A program made the position numbers and the translations under genes. 44,478 nt of DNA. Source: Paraburkholderia dilworthii (GTDB lineage: Bacteria; Pseudomonadota; Gammaproteobacteria; Burkholderiales; Burkholderiaceae). The DNA lies in contig NZ_AWZT01000054.1 in assembly GCF_000472525.1 (NCBI RefSeq), positions 1 to 44,478 of the forward strand, in the 5' to 3' direction. Shown piece by piece: positions 32,984 to 40,945 of the stretch (the stretch's first letter is position 1; each line of letters starts with the position of its first letter). The notes under the pieces are model-generated. The model searched no databases and had not been told where the DNA came from. It was given only the letters and a program-made list of their open reading frames with translations.

Positions 32984-34816
32984 ATGCCTGCACTTATTGA
33001 AGACTATGCGCTCATCGGCGACGGCCACACGGCCGCGCTGGTCTCCCGCGAAGGTTCCGTCGACTGGCTCTGCTGGCCGCGCTTTGACTCCGGAGCCTGC
33101 TTCGCCGCGCTGCTCGGCACGCCGGAGAACGGCCGCTGGCAGATCTGCCCCGACTCCGACACGCCCGCCACCACCACCCGCCGTTATCGCGGCGAGACGC
33201 TGATCCTCGAAACCGACTTCGAAACACCCGAAGGCGCGGTCACGCTCGTGGACTTCATGCCGCCCGGCAACGGCTGGTCGGAGATGGTGCGCATCGTCGT
33301 CGGCAAACGCGGCACCGTGCGCATGAAAATGGAATTGGTGCTGCGCTTCGACTACGGCTTTTCGATTCCGTGGGTGGACCGTCTGAAGAACGAGAGCGGC
33401 ATCCGCGCGATCGTCGGCCCGGATAACGCGGTGCTGCGCACGCCCGTCGACCTGCGCGGCGAAAATATGAAAACCGTCGCCGAATTCACCGTCAGCGAAG
33501 GCGAGCGCGTGCCCTTCTCGCTCGCTTATTCGGCCTCGCATCTGCGGCTTCCGCCCGCGCGCGATCCGCATACGGCGCTGGCGCGTACCGAGAATCACTG
33601 GCTCGAATGGACGGCGCGCGGCACCATCGAAGGAAGATGGGCGGAGCCGATCCGCCGCTCGCTGATCACGCTCAGGGCGCTCGCCTACGAGCCGACCGGC
33701 GGGATCGTCGCTGCGCCCACCACGTCGCTGCCGGAACAGCTGGGCGGCACGCGCAACTGGGACTACCGCTATTGCTGGCTGCGCGACGCCACCATCACAC
33801 TGCTCGCGCTGATGCGCGGCGGCTATTACGACGAGGCGCGCGCATGGCGCAGCTGGCTCGGCCGGGTCACGGCCGGCGCGCCCGACCAGTTGCAGATCAT
33901 GTACGGGCTCGCCGGTGAGCGGCGCCTGTCCGAGTTCGAGATCGACTGGCTGCCTGGCTATCAGGGGGCGAAGCCGGTGCGGATCGGCAACAACGCCGTC
34001 GGTCAGCTTCAGCTGGACGTGTATGGCGAAGTGATGAACGCGCTCCATCTGGCGCGCGTCGGCGGCTTGCAGGCGGACGACACCGCGTGGAATGTGCAGT
34101 GCGCGCTGCTGCGCCACCTGGGCACGATCTGGCAGCAACCCGACGAAGGCATCTGGGAGACGCGCGGCGGGCGCCAGCATTTCACGTTTTCGAAGGTGAT
34201 GGCGTGGGTCGCGTTCGACCGCGCGCTTGCATCGGCGGAAATGTTCAAGCTCGAAGGCCCGCTCGACGAATGGCGCGCCACTCGCGCGCAGATTCACGCC
34301 GAAGTCTGCGAAAAGGCATGGAATCCGGCGCGCAACGCGTTTTCACAGGCTTACGGCAGCGACCAGCTGGATGCAAGCGTGCTGCTTATGCCACTCGTCG
34401 GCTTCCTGCCGCCGAAGGATCCGCGAGTAAAGGGCACCGTGGACGCAATCGAGCGAGATCTGATGCATGACGGCTTCGTGATGCGCTACCGCACGACCGA
34501 ATACGACGACGGCCTGCCGCCGGGGGAAGGCACGTTTCTGGCTTGTTCGTTCTGGATGGTGGACAATCTGGCGCTGCAAGGCCGCCTCGATGAAGCGATC
34601 GTCATGTACGAACGGCTGCTCGGACTGTGCAACGACGTCGGGCTGCTCGCGGAGGAATACGACCCGGCCGCGAAGCGCCTCGTCGGCAATTTCCCGCAGG
34701 CTTTCTCGCATGTGGCGCTAGTCAACACCGGCCTGAACCTGATGAAGCATGAACAGGCGATGGCGCGGGCGACCGGCCAGCCGTCTCATAACGGCACAGA
34801 CCAGTCGGCAACTTGA
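32984..34816 (+). CDS. Glycoside hydrolase family 15 protein (glucoamylase/trehalase-like)
   Basis: A 610-residue predicted cytoplasmic glycosidase. The N-terminal beta-sandwich begins IEDYALIGDGHTAALVSREG and SVDWLCWPRFDS, the usual start of bacterial GH15 proteins. The (alpha/alpha)6 catalytic domain holds NWDYRYCWLRDA at 258-269, the most conserved GH15 motif, and a second acidic region EYDPAAKRLVGNFPQAFSH near 565 where the catalytic base normally lies. There is no signal peptide. Members hydrolyse alpha-glucans, maltodextrins or trehalose; the specificity here cannot be told. The start is consistent with the family. It is monocistronic, with phaZ about 230 bases downstream behind its own promoter. 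Confidence 0.9.
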   Translation: MPALIEDYALIGDGHTAALVSREGSVDWLCWPRFDSGACFAALLGTPENGRWQICPDSDTPATTTRRYRGETLILETDFETPEGAVTLVDFMPPGNGWSEMVRIVVGKRGTVRMKMELVLRFDYGFSIPWVDRLKNESGIRAIVGPDNAVLRTPVDLRGENMKTVAEFTVSEGERVPFSLAYSASHLRLPPARDPHTALARTENHWLEWTARGTIEGRWAEPIRRSLITLRALAYEPTGGIVAAPTTSLPEQLGGTRNWDYRYCWLRDATITLLALMRGGYYDEARAWRSWLGRVTAGAPDQLQIMYGLAGERRLSEFEIDWLPGYQGAKPVRIGNNAVGQLQLDVYGEVMNALHLARVGGLQADDTAWNVQCALLRHLGTIWQQPDEGIWETRGGRQHFTFSKVMAWVAFDRALASAEMFKLEGPLDEWRATRAQIHAEVCEKAWNPARNAFSQAYGSDQLDASVLLMPLVGFLPPKDPRVKGTVDAIERDLMHDGFVMRYRTTEYDDGLPPGEGTFLACSFWMVDNLALQGRLDEAIVMYERLLGLCNDVGLLAEEYDPAAKRLVGNFPQAFSHVALVNTGLNLMKHEQAMARATGQPSHNGTDQSAT

Positions 34817-34899
34817 GGCTGCTGCAAGCCCGGATAGCGGCACGGCAACATCGCCAGTAGCATGATTTGAAGACATTTTCACGGATGAACCCCGATAGA

Positions 34900-34936
34900 T
34901 TGCTGCATTGCACAATATCAGTTGTTTCTATATGAT
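34900..34936 (+). promoter_or_regulatory. phaZ promoter with TGCA-rich palindromic site
   Basis: TTGCAC (34908-34913) and TATGAT (34931-34936) are 17 bases apart, giving a leader of about 100 bases before phaZ. An imperfect palindrome TTGCTGCATTGCACAA (34900-34915) overlaps the -35. Its TGC/GCA half-sites resemble sites described for PhaR, the PHA-responsive repressor; that link is an inference. Confidence 0.42.
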
Positions 34937-35044
34937 CGAACCGTCTGTCGGCCAAAAATAATGTGCCAACAACCAGAATGGCCTGCCGCAACGCCACACG
35001 CGTGTTTGCGAAGCCCCATGCGAACCGCCTAAAACGGAGCACCC

Positions 35045-36322
35045 ATGCTCTACCAACTGCACGAATTCCAGCGGGCTATGCTGAGCCCGCTTACCGCCTG
35101 GGCTCAGGCCGCGTCCAAATCGTTCGCGAACCCTGCCAGCCCGCTGGCCTACGTGCCTGGCGCCACGCGCCTCTCCGCCGGTTACGAACTGCTCTACCGG
35201 CTCGGCAAAGATTACGAAAAGCCGGAGTTCAATCTCCATCAGATCGTCAAAGACGGTCACAACATCCCGATCATCGAGCAGACGATCATCGAGAAGCCGT
35301 TCTGCCGTCTGATGCGCTTCAAGCGTTTCGCCGACGACAGCGACGCCGTGACCCAACTCAAGGACGAGCCGGTGGTGCTGGTGTGCGCGCCGTTGTCGGG
35401 CCACCATGCCACGCTGCTGCGTGACACAGTGCGCACGTTGTTGCAGGACCACAAGGTCTATCTAACCGACTGGATCGACGCGCGCATGGTGCCGCTCGAA
35501 GACGGCGAGTTTCATCTCGACGACTACGTTGCGTACATCCAGGAATTCATCCGCCATATCGGCGCGAAGAATCTGCATGTGATTTCGGTGTGCCAGCCGA
35601 CCGTGCCGGTGCTCGCCGCCATTTCGCTGCTGGCGAGCCGCGGCGAAGACACGCCGCGCACCATGACCATGATGGGCGGCCCCATCGACGCGCGTAAGAG
35701 CCCGACTTCGGTGAACTCGCTCGCGACGCAGCATTCGTACGAGTGGTTCGAGAACAACGTGATCTTCACGGTGCCGCCGAACTATCCGGGCGTGGGCCGT
35801 AAGGTCTATCCTGGCTTTCTGCAGCACACGGGCTTCGTCGCGATGAACCCGGAACGTCACGCGGCTTCGCACTGGGACTTCTACCAGAGCCTGTTGCGCG
35901 GCGACGAAGACGACGCGGAAGCGCATCGCCGCTTCTACGACGAGTACAACGCGGTGCTCGACATGGACGCCGATTACTATCTCGACACGATCCGCGTCGT
36001 GTTCCAGGAGTTCCGCCTCGCTGAAGGCACGTGGGACGTCGCCGGCGAACGCGTGCGGCCGCAAGACATTACGAAGACCGCGCTGTTCACGATCGAAGGC
36101 GAACTGGACGATATTTCCGGCGACGGCCAGACCTATGCCGCGCATGAGTTGTGCACGGGCATTCCGGAGAAGGACAAGCGCCACTTCACGGCGGAAAAGT
36201 GCGGGCACTACGGTATTTTTTCGGGCCGCCGCTGGCGCACGATTATTTATCCGCAGTTGCGCGACTTCATCCTCGAGCACAACAAGGCGCCGAAAGTCGT
36301 GAAGGAAAAAGCCGAAGTCTGA
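35045..36322 (+). CDS. phaZ: Intracellular polyhydroxyalkanoate depolymerase PhaZ
   Basis: Degrades stored poly(3-hydroxybutyrate) granules in the cytoplasm. The 425-residue protein has the alpha/beta-hydrolase fold with a Cys nucleophile: Cys183 in HVISVCQPTVPVLAAI, the same number as in the Ralstonia eutropha PhaZa1 enzyme. TIEGELDDISG near 350 supplies the acid and KCGHYGIFSGRRW near 385 the His. The N-terminal LYQLHEFQRAMLSPL is typical of the family. No signal peptide, which fits the intracellular type. It has its own promoter and a strong terminator 24 bases after the stop. Confidence 0.95.
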   Translation: MLYQLHEFQRAMLSPLTAWAQAASKSFANPASPLAYVPGATRLSAGYELLYRLGKDYEKPEFNLHQIVKDGHNIPIIEQTIIEKPFCRLMRFKRFADDSDAVTQLKDEPVVLVCAPLSGHHATLLRDTVRTLLQDHKVYLTDWIDARMVPLEDGEFHLDDYVAYIQEFIRHIGAKNLHVISVCQPTVPVLAAISLLASRGEDTPRTMTMMGGPIDARKSPTSVNSLATQHSYEWFENNVIFTVPPNYPGVGRKVYPGFLQHTGFVAMNPERHAASHWDFYQSLLRGDEDDAEAHRRFYDEYNAVLDMDADYYLDTIRVVFQEFRLAEGTWDVAGERVRPQDITKTALFTIEGELDDISGDGQTYAAHELCTGIPEKDKRHFTAEKCGHYGIFSGRRWRTIIYPQLRDFILEHNKAPKVVKEKAEV

Positions 36323-36345
36323 GCGGCGCTTATGCAGTCCATACG

Positions 36346-36374
36346 AACGGCCTCCTGATGGGAGGCCGTTTTCT
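36346..36374 (+). terminator. Intrinsic terminator of phaZ
   Basis: AACGGCCTCC and GGAGGCCGTT form a perfect 10-bp stem with a 5-base loop, running into TTCTT. It begins 24 bases after the phaZ stop and is the clearest terminator in the window. Confidence 0.85.
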
Positions 36375-36506
36375 TGTGGGCCTACTACTGTTGGCCTACT
36401 ACTTCGGGCCTAACTTTTCTGGCCTGCCTTAAGACCTGCTCCGAGCGGGATTGTGAAGCGCCTCTACCGCTCTGAACTTTGCAAGGCCGACACATCAAAC
36501 GTCGCC

Positions 36507-37139
36507 CTACTTTCGCAACAGATAAGCGAGTAGTAGTTCGGTGTTCATCTGAATCACTTCGCTGCGTTCGCTCGCACTGCTGAAATCGCGGCCAAGCGTG
36601 GCTTCGAGCGTGAAACGGTTGGACACGATGTAATAGCCCATGCCGGACAGCGTCACATAGAAACGCAGCGGATCGACGTTCGTGCGAAACAGTCCCGCGC
36701 GCTGACCTCGCTCGAGGATGCCGCCGAGCGTGGCGACGATCGGAGAAATCATTTCGCGGATGCGCGTCGACTTCTGCATATAACGCGCCTCGTGCAGATT
36801 TTCGTTATTGACGAGGCGCAGTAGCTCGGGATGGTCGCGATAGTAATCCCAGACAAAATGCGCAAGGCGTGTAACGGCCTCGACCGGCGCAATGCCGTTC
36901 AGTTCGAGCGTGCGTTCCGCTTCGTTGAGCGCGCTGAACGCGTGCTCGAGTACTGCAGTGAAAAGCTGCTCCTTGCTACCGAAGTAGTAGTAGAGCATGC
37001 GTTCATTCGTCTCCGCGCGGCGGGCGATCTGATCGACGCGCGCGCCGAATAGCCCACCATTTGCAAACTCTTCGGCTGCCGCAAGCAGAATGCGGCGCCG
37101 GGTGCCTTCAGGATCTCTTTTGATTTTCGGCTGATTCAT
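36507..37139 (-). CDS. TetR-family transcriptional regulator
   Basis: A 210-residue DNA-binding repressor. The N-terminal domain GTRRRILLAAAEEFANGG, then RVDQIARRAETNERMLYYYF (near 35-53) and SKEQLF is the canonical TetR helix-turn-helix. The C-terminal ligand domain includes VWDYYRDHPELLRLVNNENL near 97-116, a pattern of the RutR/YcdC-like group. The open frame continues far upstream to 38312 on this strand, but that part is antisense to rsxB; the ATG at 37139 fits the family. It is divergent from rsxB with 234 bases between starts. A perfect palindrome overlaps its promoter, so it probably represses itself and may control rsxB-nth. Confidence 0.92.
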   Translation of the reverse strand: MNQPKIKRDPEGTRRRILLAAAEEFANGGLFGARVDQIARRAETNERMLYYYFGSKEQLFTAVLEHAFSALNEAERTLELNGIAPVEAVTRLAHFVWDYYRDHPELLRLVNNENLHEARYMQKSTRIREMISPIVATLGGILERGQRAGLFRTNVDPLRFYVTLSGMGYYIVSNRFTLEATLGRDFSSASERSEVIQMNTELLLAYLLRK

Positions 37140-37269
37140 GGTGGCATTGTCTTCGTGAGCCGCGTTTTCCGGATCGCGCCGCCGGCCTCTCCTCGGGCCT
37201 TGCACCGACAGCACTGAACGGGCTGGTTGGGGGAAAACCCTTCTGCGGTCTTTCGAAAAAAGCGCTTCG

Positions 37270-37298
37270 ATTATGGCACATGGATTGCCAATGGCAAT
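37270..37298 (-). promoter_or_regulatory. tetR promoter with overlapping palindromic operator
   Basis: On the minus strand TTGCCA (37292-37297) and CATAAT (37270-37275) are 16 bases apart, placing the start near 37263. The perfect palindrome ATTGCCA-A-TGGCAAT (37284-37298) covers the -35, the arrangement expected of an autorepressed TetR gene. Confidence 0.62.
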
Positions 37299-37373
37299 TG
37301 GGGAAATCGGCGATAATGTGCTATTTAGTTCAAGCTGTGCGGCCGCCCGCCGAGTCCCGCTTGGCCCCATATC

Positions 37374-38306
37374 GTGACCGTGACAGAGCTCAAAACACTC
37401 GCAGATCGCATCGAAGATCTGCTTCCCCAGACGCAGTGCACCAAGTGCGGTTTTCCGGCGTGCCGTCCGTATGCCGAGGCCGTCGCATGCGGCGAAGCGA
37501 ACTACAACCAGTGCCCGCCGGGCGGCGCCGAAGGCGTCGCGCGCCTCGCCGCCCTGCTCGGCAAACCGCTGATTCCGCTCAATTCCGCCAATGGCGTCGA
37601 ACGGCCGCGGCCGCTGGCGGTTATCGACGAGCAGCTTTGCATCGGCTGCACGCTGTGCATGCAAGCATGTCCGGTCGACGCAATAGTTGGGGCACCGAAA
37701 CAGATGCATACGGTGGTCGCCGACCTGTGCACCGGTTGCGATCTGTGCGTGCCGCCCTGCCCGGTCGATTGCATTTCGATGCCGCCTGTCACCGGCGAGG
37801 CGACTGGCTGGGACGCCTGGAGCCAGCCGCTGGCCGACGCCGCGCGCGAGCGGCACAACCGGCGCGACGCGCGTCTCGCGCGCGAGCGCGAAGCGGCCGA
37901 AGCACGTGTTGCGGCGCGGCGAAGCAGCGCGGGCGCCACTACGGCTGCTGGCGTGCCGCCGGGCAATGCGCCAGCGGCATCGCCCGCAAGCGCTGCTGAC
38001 GACGCCGAAGCAAAAAAACGCGCGATCATCCAGGCTGCGCTTGAACGTGCGCGCAAGAAGAAGGAAGAGTTGGCCGCCAAAGGCCAGGGTCCACTGAACA
38101 CCGAGCAGGTGAGCGAGGACGTGCAGGCGCAGATCGACGCGGCCGAAGCACGCCGCCGCCGTCTTGGACTCGCCGAAAAGCCGTCCGAAAAACTCGCCGA
38201 CGAACCTGCCGACGAACCTGCCAACGAAGCTGCGGGCAAGCCCGCCGACGCCCCCGCCGGCAACCCGACGCCGTCCACACCGGCCAGCACGCGCAATCCG
38301 CGCTAA
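37374..38306 (+). CDS. rsxB: RnfB/RsxB-type ferredoxin protein without membrane anchor
   Basis: An iron-sulfur electron-transfer protein related to the Rnf/Rsx complex B subunit. Residues 22-47 carry the RnfB-specific cluster site (Cys22, Cys25, Cys30, Cys47; CTKCGFPAC). Two ferredoxin clusters follow: Cys89-92-95-99 (CIGCTLCMQACP) and Cys119-122-125-129 (CTGCDLCVPPCP). The usual N-terminal membrane helix is absent: the protein starts with GTG at 37374 just before the first cluster. After residue 150 comes a charged coiled-coil-like stretch and an Ala/Pro-rich tail (310 residues in all). No rsxA, C, D, G or E gene is in the window. nth begins 20 bases after its stop, as in the E. coli rsx-nth order. 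Its redox partner is unknown. Confidence 0.88.
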   Translation: MTVTELKTLADRIEDLLPQTQCTKCGFPACRPYAEAVACGEANYNQCPPGGAEGVARLAALLGKPLIPLNSANGVERPRPLAVIDEQLCIGCTLCMQACPVDAIVGAPKQMHTVVADLCTGCDLCVPPCPVDCISMPPVTGEATGWDAWSQPLADAARERHNRRDARLAREREAAEARVAARRSSAGATTAAGVPPGNAPAASPASAADDAEAKKRAIIQAALERARKKKEELAAKGQGPLNTEQVSEDVQAQIDAAEARRRRLGLAEKPSEKLADEPADEPANEAAGKPADAPAGNPTPSTPASTRNPR

Positions 38307-38326
38307 CAGCATCCGCCACGCTCAGC

Positions 38327-38971
38327 ATGAACGCGAACAAACGCCGCGCCATCTACGAAACGCTTCAGAGCATCAATCCGCACCCCACGACCGAACTGGA
38401 GTACACCACCCCGTTCGAACTGCTGATTGCCGTGCTGCTTTCCGCGCAGGCGACGGACGTGTCGGTCAACAAGGCGATGCGCAAGATGTTTCCGGTCGCG
38501 AGCACACCACGGAAAGTCCTCGAACTCGGCGAGGAAGGCGTCGCGAACTACATCAAGACGATCGGCCTGTACCGGAACAAGGCCAAAAACGTGATCGCGA
38601 CTTGCCGCATTCTGCTCGATCAGTACGGCGGCGAAGTGCCCGAAGACCGCGAGGCGCTGGAAAGCCTGCCCGGCGTCGGCCGCAAAACAGCCAACGTCAT
38701 TCTGAACACGGCGTTCGGCCATCCGACTATCGCCGTCGATACGCACATCTTTCGGGTTGCGAATCGAACCGGTCTCGCCCCGGGCAAGGACGTCCGGGCA
38801 GTCGAAGCAGCGCTCGAAAAATTCACGCCCGCCGAGTTCAAGAAGGACGCGCATCATTGGCTGATCTTGCACGGCCGCTATGTGTGCAAGGCGCGTCGGC
38901 CGGAGTGCTGGCATTGCGTGATAGAGCCGCTTTGCGAATTCCGGCCAAAGACGCCGCCGCCCGATCTTTGA
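38327..38971 (+). CDS. nth: Endonuclease III
   Basis: A bifunctional DNA glycosylase and AP lyase that removes oxidised pyrimidines in base excision repair. The 214 residues align almost number for number with the E. coli enzyme: helix-hairpin-helix LPGVGRKTANVIL with Lys120, catalytic Asp138 in AVDTHIFRV, and a C-terminal [4Fe-4S] site with Cys187, Cys194, Cys197 and Cys203. The ATG is 20 bases after the rsxB stop, indicating a two-gene operon. That a ferredoxin-like protein accompanies an Fe-S repair enzyme may point to cluster redox upkeep; this is inference. Confidence 0.97.
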   Translation: MNANKRRAIYETLQSINPHPTTELEYTTPFELLIAVLLSAQATDVSVNKAMRKMFPVASTPRKVLELGEEGVANYIKTIGLYRNKAKNVIATCRILLDQYGGEVPEDREALESLPGVGRKTANVILNTAFGHPTIAVDTHIFRVANRTGLAPGKDVRAVEAALEKFTPAEFKKDAHHWLILHGRYVCKARRPECWHCVIEPLCEFRPKTPPPDL

Positions 38972-39140
38972 GCGGGCGCGTTCTCAGCAGGCCGCGGCAC
39001 CGGCGCGTAAAATGCCGCGTTATACATGATGGCAGCGGCCTCGCAGACGGCCCTCGCTGCGCCTATCTGTTGCAACGGCCTCTTGTCGCCCGCGTGCGCC
39101 GCGCTCTTCTTTTACTCCCACTCAATTCACCGGTCCGACG

Positions 39141-39575
39141 ATGTTCAATCCCAGCCGCGACGAAGTCCGTCAATTTTTCACCGAGACCTGGCGCAAGCAG
39201 CGTCAGGGCGAGATTCTGACGCCGCTCGAAGCGATCGCCGCCGACTGGATCATCGAGCATCCCGAGTATCACGCGGATTTGACCGATACCGACGCGGCCC
39301 AGGCTCAGGACTACTCGCCGGAACGCGGGCAGACCAATCCGTTCCTGCATCTGTCGATGCATCTGGCCATCAGCGAACAGTTGTCGATCGACCAGCCGCC
39401 CGGCATCCGCGCCGCCCACGAGCGTCTCGCCGCCCGCCTCGGGTCGACGCACGACGCGCAGCACGCGATCATGGAATGTCTCGGCGAAACCATCTGGGAA
39501 GCGCAACGTACGGGCATGCCGCCGGACACCGACGCGTATTTGCAGCGAATCGAACGGCGCGCAACGCGCGACTAG
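39141..39575 (+). CDS. DUF1841 family protein
   Basis: A 144-residue cytoplasmic protein of unknown function. MFNPSRDEVRQFFTETWRKQ is the typical start of DUF1841, followed by LTPLEAIAADWIIEHPEYH and TNPFLHLSMHLAISEQLSID, the conserved H-P-E-Y-H and NPFLH-SMH segments. The several conserved His residues could bind a metal, but this is speculation. No signal or membrane segment. It is 169 bases after nth, which often precedes it in related genomes as far as I recall. The region ends in a shared terminator hairpin. Confidence 0.88.
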   Translation: MFNPSRDEVRQFFTETWRKQRQGEILTPLEAIAADWIIEHPEYHADLTDTDAAQAQDYSPERGQTNPFLHLSMHLAISEQLSIDQPPGIRAAHERLAARLGSTHDAQHAIMECLGETIWEAQRTGMPPDTDAYLQRIERRATRD

Positions 39576-39714
39576 CCGCAACGAGCCGGGAGCAAGGAAC
39601 GCATGGAGTGGGCGCAATGGCATAGCAACCCGAGCAGAAGCCCGAAAAAGCAACCACAATCAGCCGGCTCAGCATCCCGGAGCCAGCCACTCACGCAAAC
39701 ACACGCGCCCAAAC

Positions 39715-39746
39715 GCACGACACCCCGCCGAAGCGGGGTGTCGTGC
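39715..39746 (-). terminator. Strong bidirectional hairpin terminator
   Basis: GCACGACACCCCGC and GCGGGGTGTCGTGC pair perfectly (14 bp). On the minus strand the loop is TTCG closed by C-G, the very stable UUCG tetraloop, followed by GTTTGGG. It sits 35 bases after the cytochrome c stop and 140 after DUF1841, so it mainly ends the cytochrome operon. Confidence 0.75.
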
Positions 39747-39780
39747 AATCGCGAAGCGGCGCCGGTATGGCGCGGCGCGC

Positions 39781-40164
39781 TTACTTCTTCTGTACGAGAT
39801 CGCCGTTCAGCGATTCGATATAAGCCGCGATGTCTTTCATGTCCGATTGCGACAGGCTTTGCACCTGCGCCTGCATGATCGCGTTGTTGCGGCCCATGTG
39901 CGGGTTGCCGTTACCCATCTGATACTGACGCAGCGCCCAGTAGACGTAATCGGAGTGCTGACCGGCGAGCTTCGGATATTCCGGGCTCACCGGCTTGTTC
40001 AGGTTGGCGCCGTGACATGCCGCGCAGTTGTGGCTCTCGGACAGCACCTTGCCGTTGCCGGCGTCGGCCGCGTGCGCGACGCCCGCTGCAACGAGACCGA
40101 ATACTGCCGCCGACGCGCATGCAGCCTTGAACACCGTGTGGAGTGCCTGTTGGGGCTTATTCAT
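39781..40164 (-). CDS. Periplasmic class I c-type cytochrome (second of pair)
   Basis: A 127-residue secreted monoheme cytochrome c. A signal peptide ends in VAAGVAHAAD near residue 33. The haem site is CAACH at 47-51 with His51 as proximal ligand. The distal Met is probably in GRNNAIMQAQVQSLS near 96, followed by the C-terminal helix DMKDIAAYIESLNG. The fold resembles half of cytochrome c4. It follows the other cytochrome gene by 58 bases on the same strand, so the two likely act together as electron carriers to a terminal oxidase or reductase. A strong hairpin follows. Confidence 0.9.
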   Translation of the reverse strand: MNKPQQALHTVFKAACASAAVFGLVAAGVAHAADAGNGKVLSESHNCAACHGANLNKPVSPEYPKLAGQHSDYVYWALRQYQMGNGNPHMGRNNAIMQAQVQSLSQSDMKDIAAYIESLNGDLVQKK

Positions 40165-40222
40165 GAATTCTCCTATCCCGCGAATTTAATAGCCGTGTGA
40201 CTGGTTGGATAACCGCAGCCGA

Positions 40223-40591
40223 TCACTTGTCGGGATTGCTCTTCGATGAGGAATTTTGCGCCGCGTAGTAAGCAGCGATGTCGGCGATGTCCTGATCCGA
40301 TAGCGACGCGGTGATGGCGTGCATCGTTTCGAAGTGGCGATCGCCCTTCTTGTAGCCGCGCAGAGCGTTTTCGAGGTACGCCTGATTCTGGCCGCCGAGC
40401 ATGGGCACGCGGTAGACCTCAGGGTAAGCCGTGCGATATTCAGGGATGCCGTGGCAGCCAATACACATCGCGACCTTGCCTTGGCCCGCTTTCGCGTTGC
40501 CGACGACATCGGCTGCCTGCGCACTGGCCGCATAGCCCGCGAGCACCGACAGCGCTGCGATCACGACGTGTTTGCCGACGAATTTATTCAT
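40223..40591 (-). CDS. Periplasmic class I c-type cytochrome (first of pair)
   Basis: A 122-residue secreted monoheme cytochrome c. The signal peptide MNKFVGKHVVIAALSVLAGY continues to an AQA-A cleavage site near residue 26. The haem motif is CIGCH at 43-47, then GIPEYRTAYPEVYRVPMLGG. The distal Met is in HFETMHAITASLSDQD near 90, ahead of the helix IADIAAYYAAQN. It resembles the c4-type half-molecule of its neighbour and likely arose by duplication. The ATG at 40591 is chosen for the signal peptide; a longer start at 40636 adds non-family residues. It heads the two-gene cytochrome operon. Confidence 0.9.
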   Translation of the reverse strand: MNKFVGKHVVIAALSVLAGYAASAQAADVVGNAKAGQGKVAMCIGCHGIPEYRTAYPEVYRVPMLGGQNQAYLENALRGYKKGDRHFETMHAITASLSDQDIADIAAYYAAQNSSSKSNPDK

Positions 40592-40945
40592 AGCATGTAA
40601 CCTGGCTTGAGGGGAAACGGGCGCCCAAAAAGGCAACGGCCCGCGCCGTTATTCTTATTGGAGCCACGCAGGCCAAAAAAATCGGGCTAATTGTACCGCG
40701 ACGCCGCGCCGAACGTCCACCGCGCGGGGCCTGCGGCGCGGCGGACCGGCGCGGCCGGCCGCAGCGAGCGAGCGGGGCCACGGCCGCGGGCCGCGTGCGA
40801 CAAGCCTTTTTGCGGCCCTTTTTCCGCGCGCCGTGGGACCGGGCGGCACTCGCGCGACCGCGGGTGGAACCTTACGCGAGCCCGTTTCAGGCCAACAGGG
40901 CTTCTGACTTATACTGGGTTTTTTCCGCCCAAAGAGCATCTCGCC
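40592..40945. other. Cytochrome c - MoxR divergent intergenic region
   Basis: 354 bases, extremely GC-rich in the middle (40720-40800) with many CGCGGCC-type inverted runs. TATACT at 40910-40915 on the plus strand is a candidate -10 for the MoxR gene. On the minus strand TTGGCC and AATAAC 17 bases apart may serve the cytochrome operon. No gene is supported here. Confidence 0.35.

Noticed and set aside
37140..38312. In-frame extension of the TetR gene to 601 residues
   Set aside because: It runs antisense through rsxB, which has diagnostic Fe-S motifs. The TetR fold begins at 37139.
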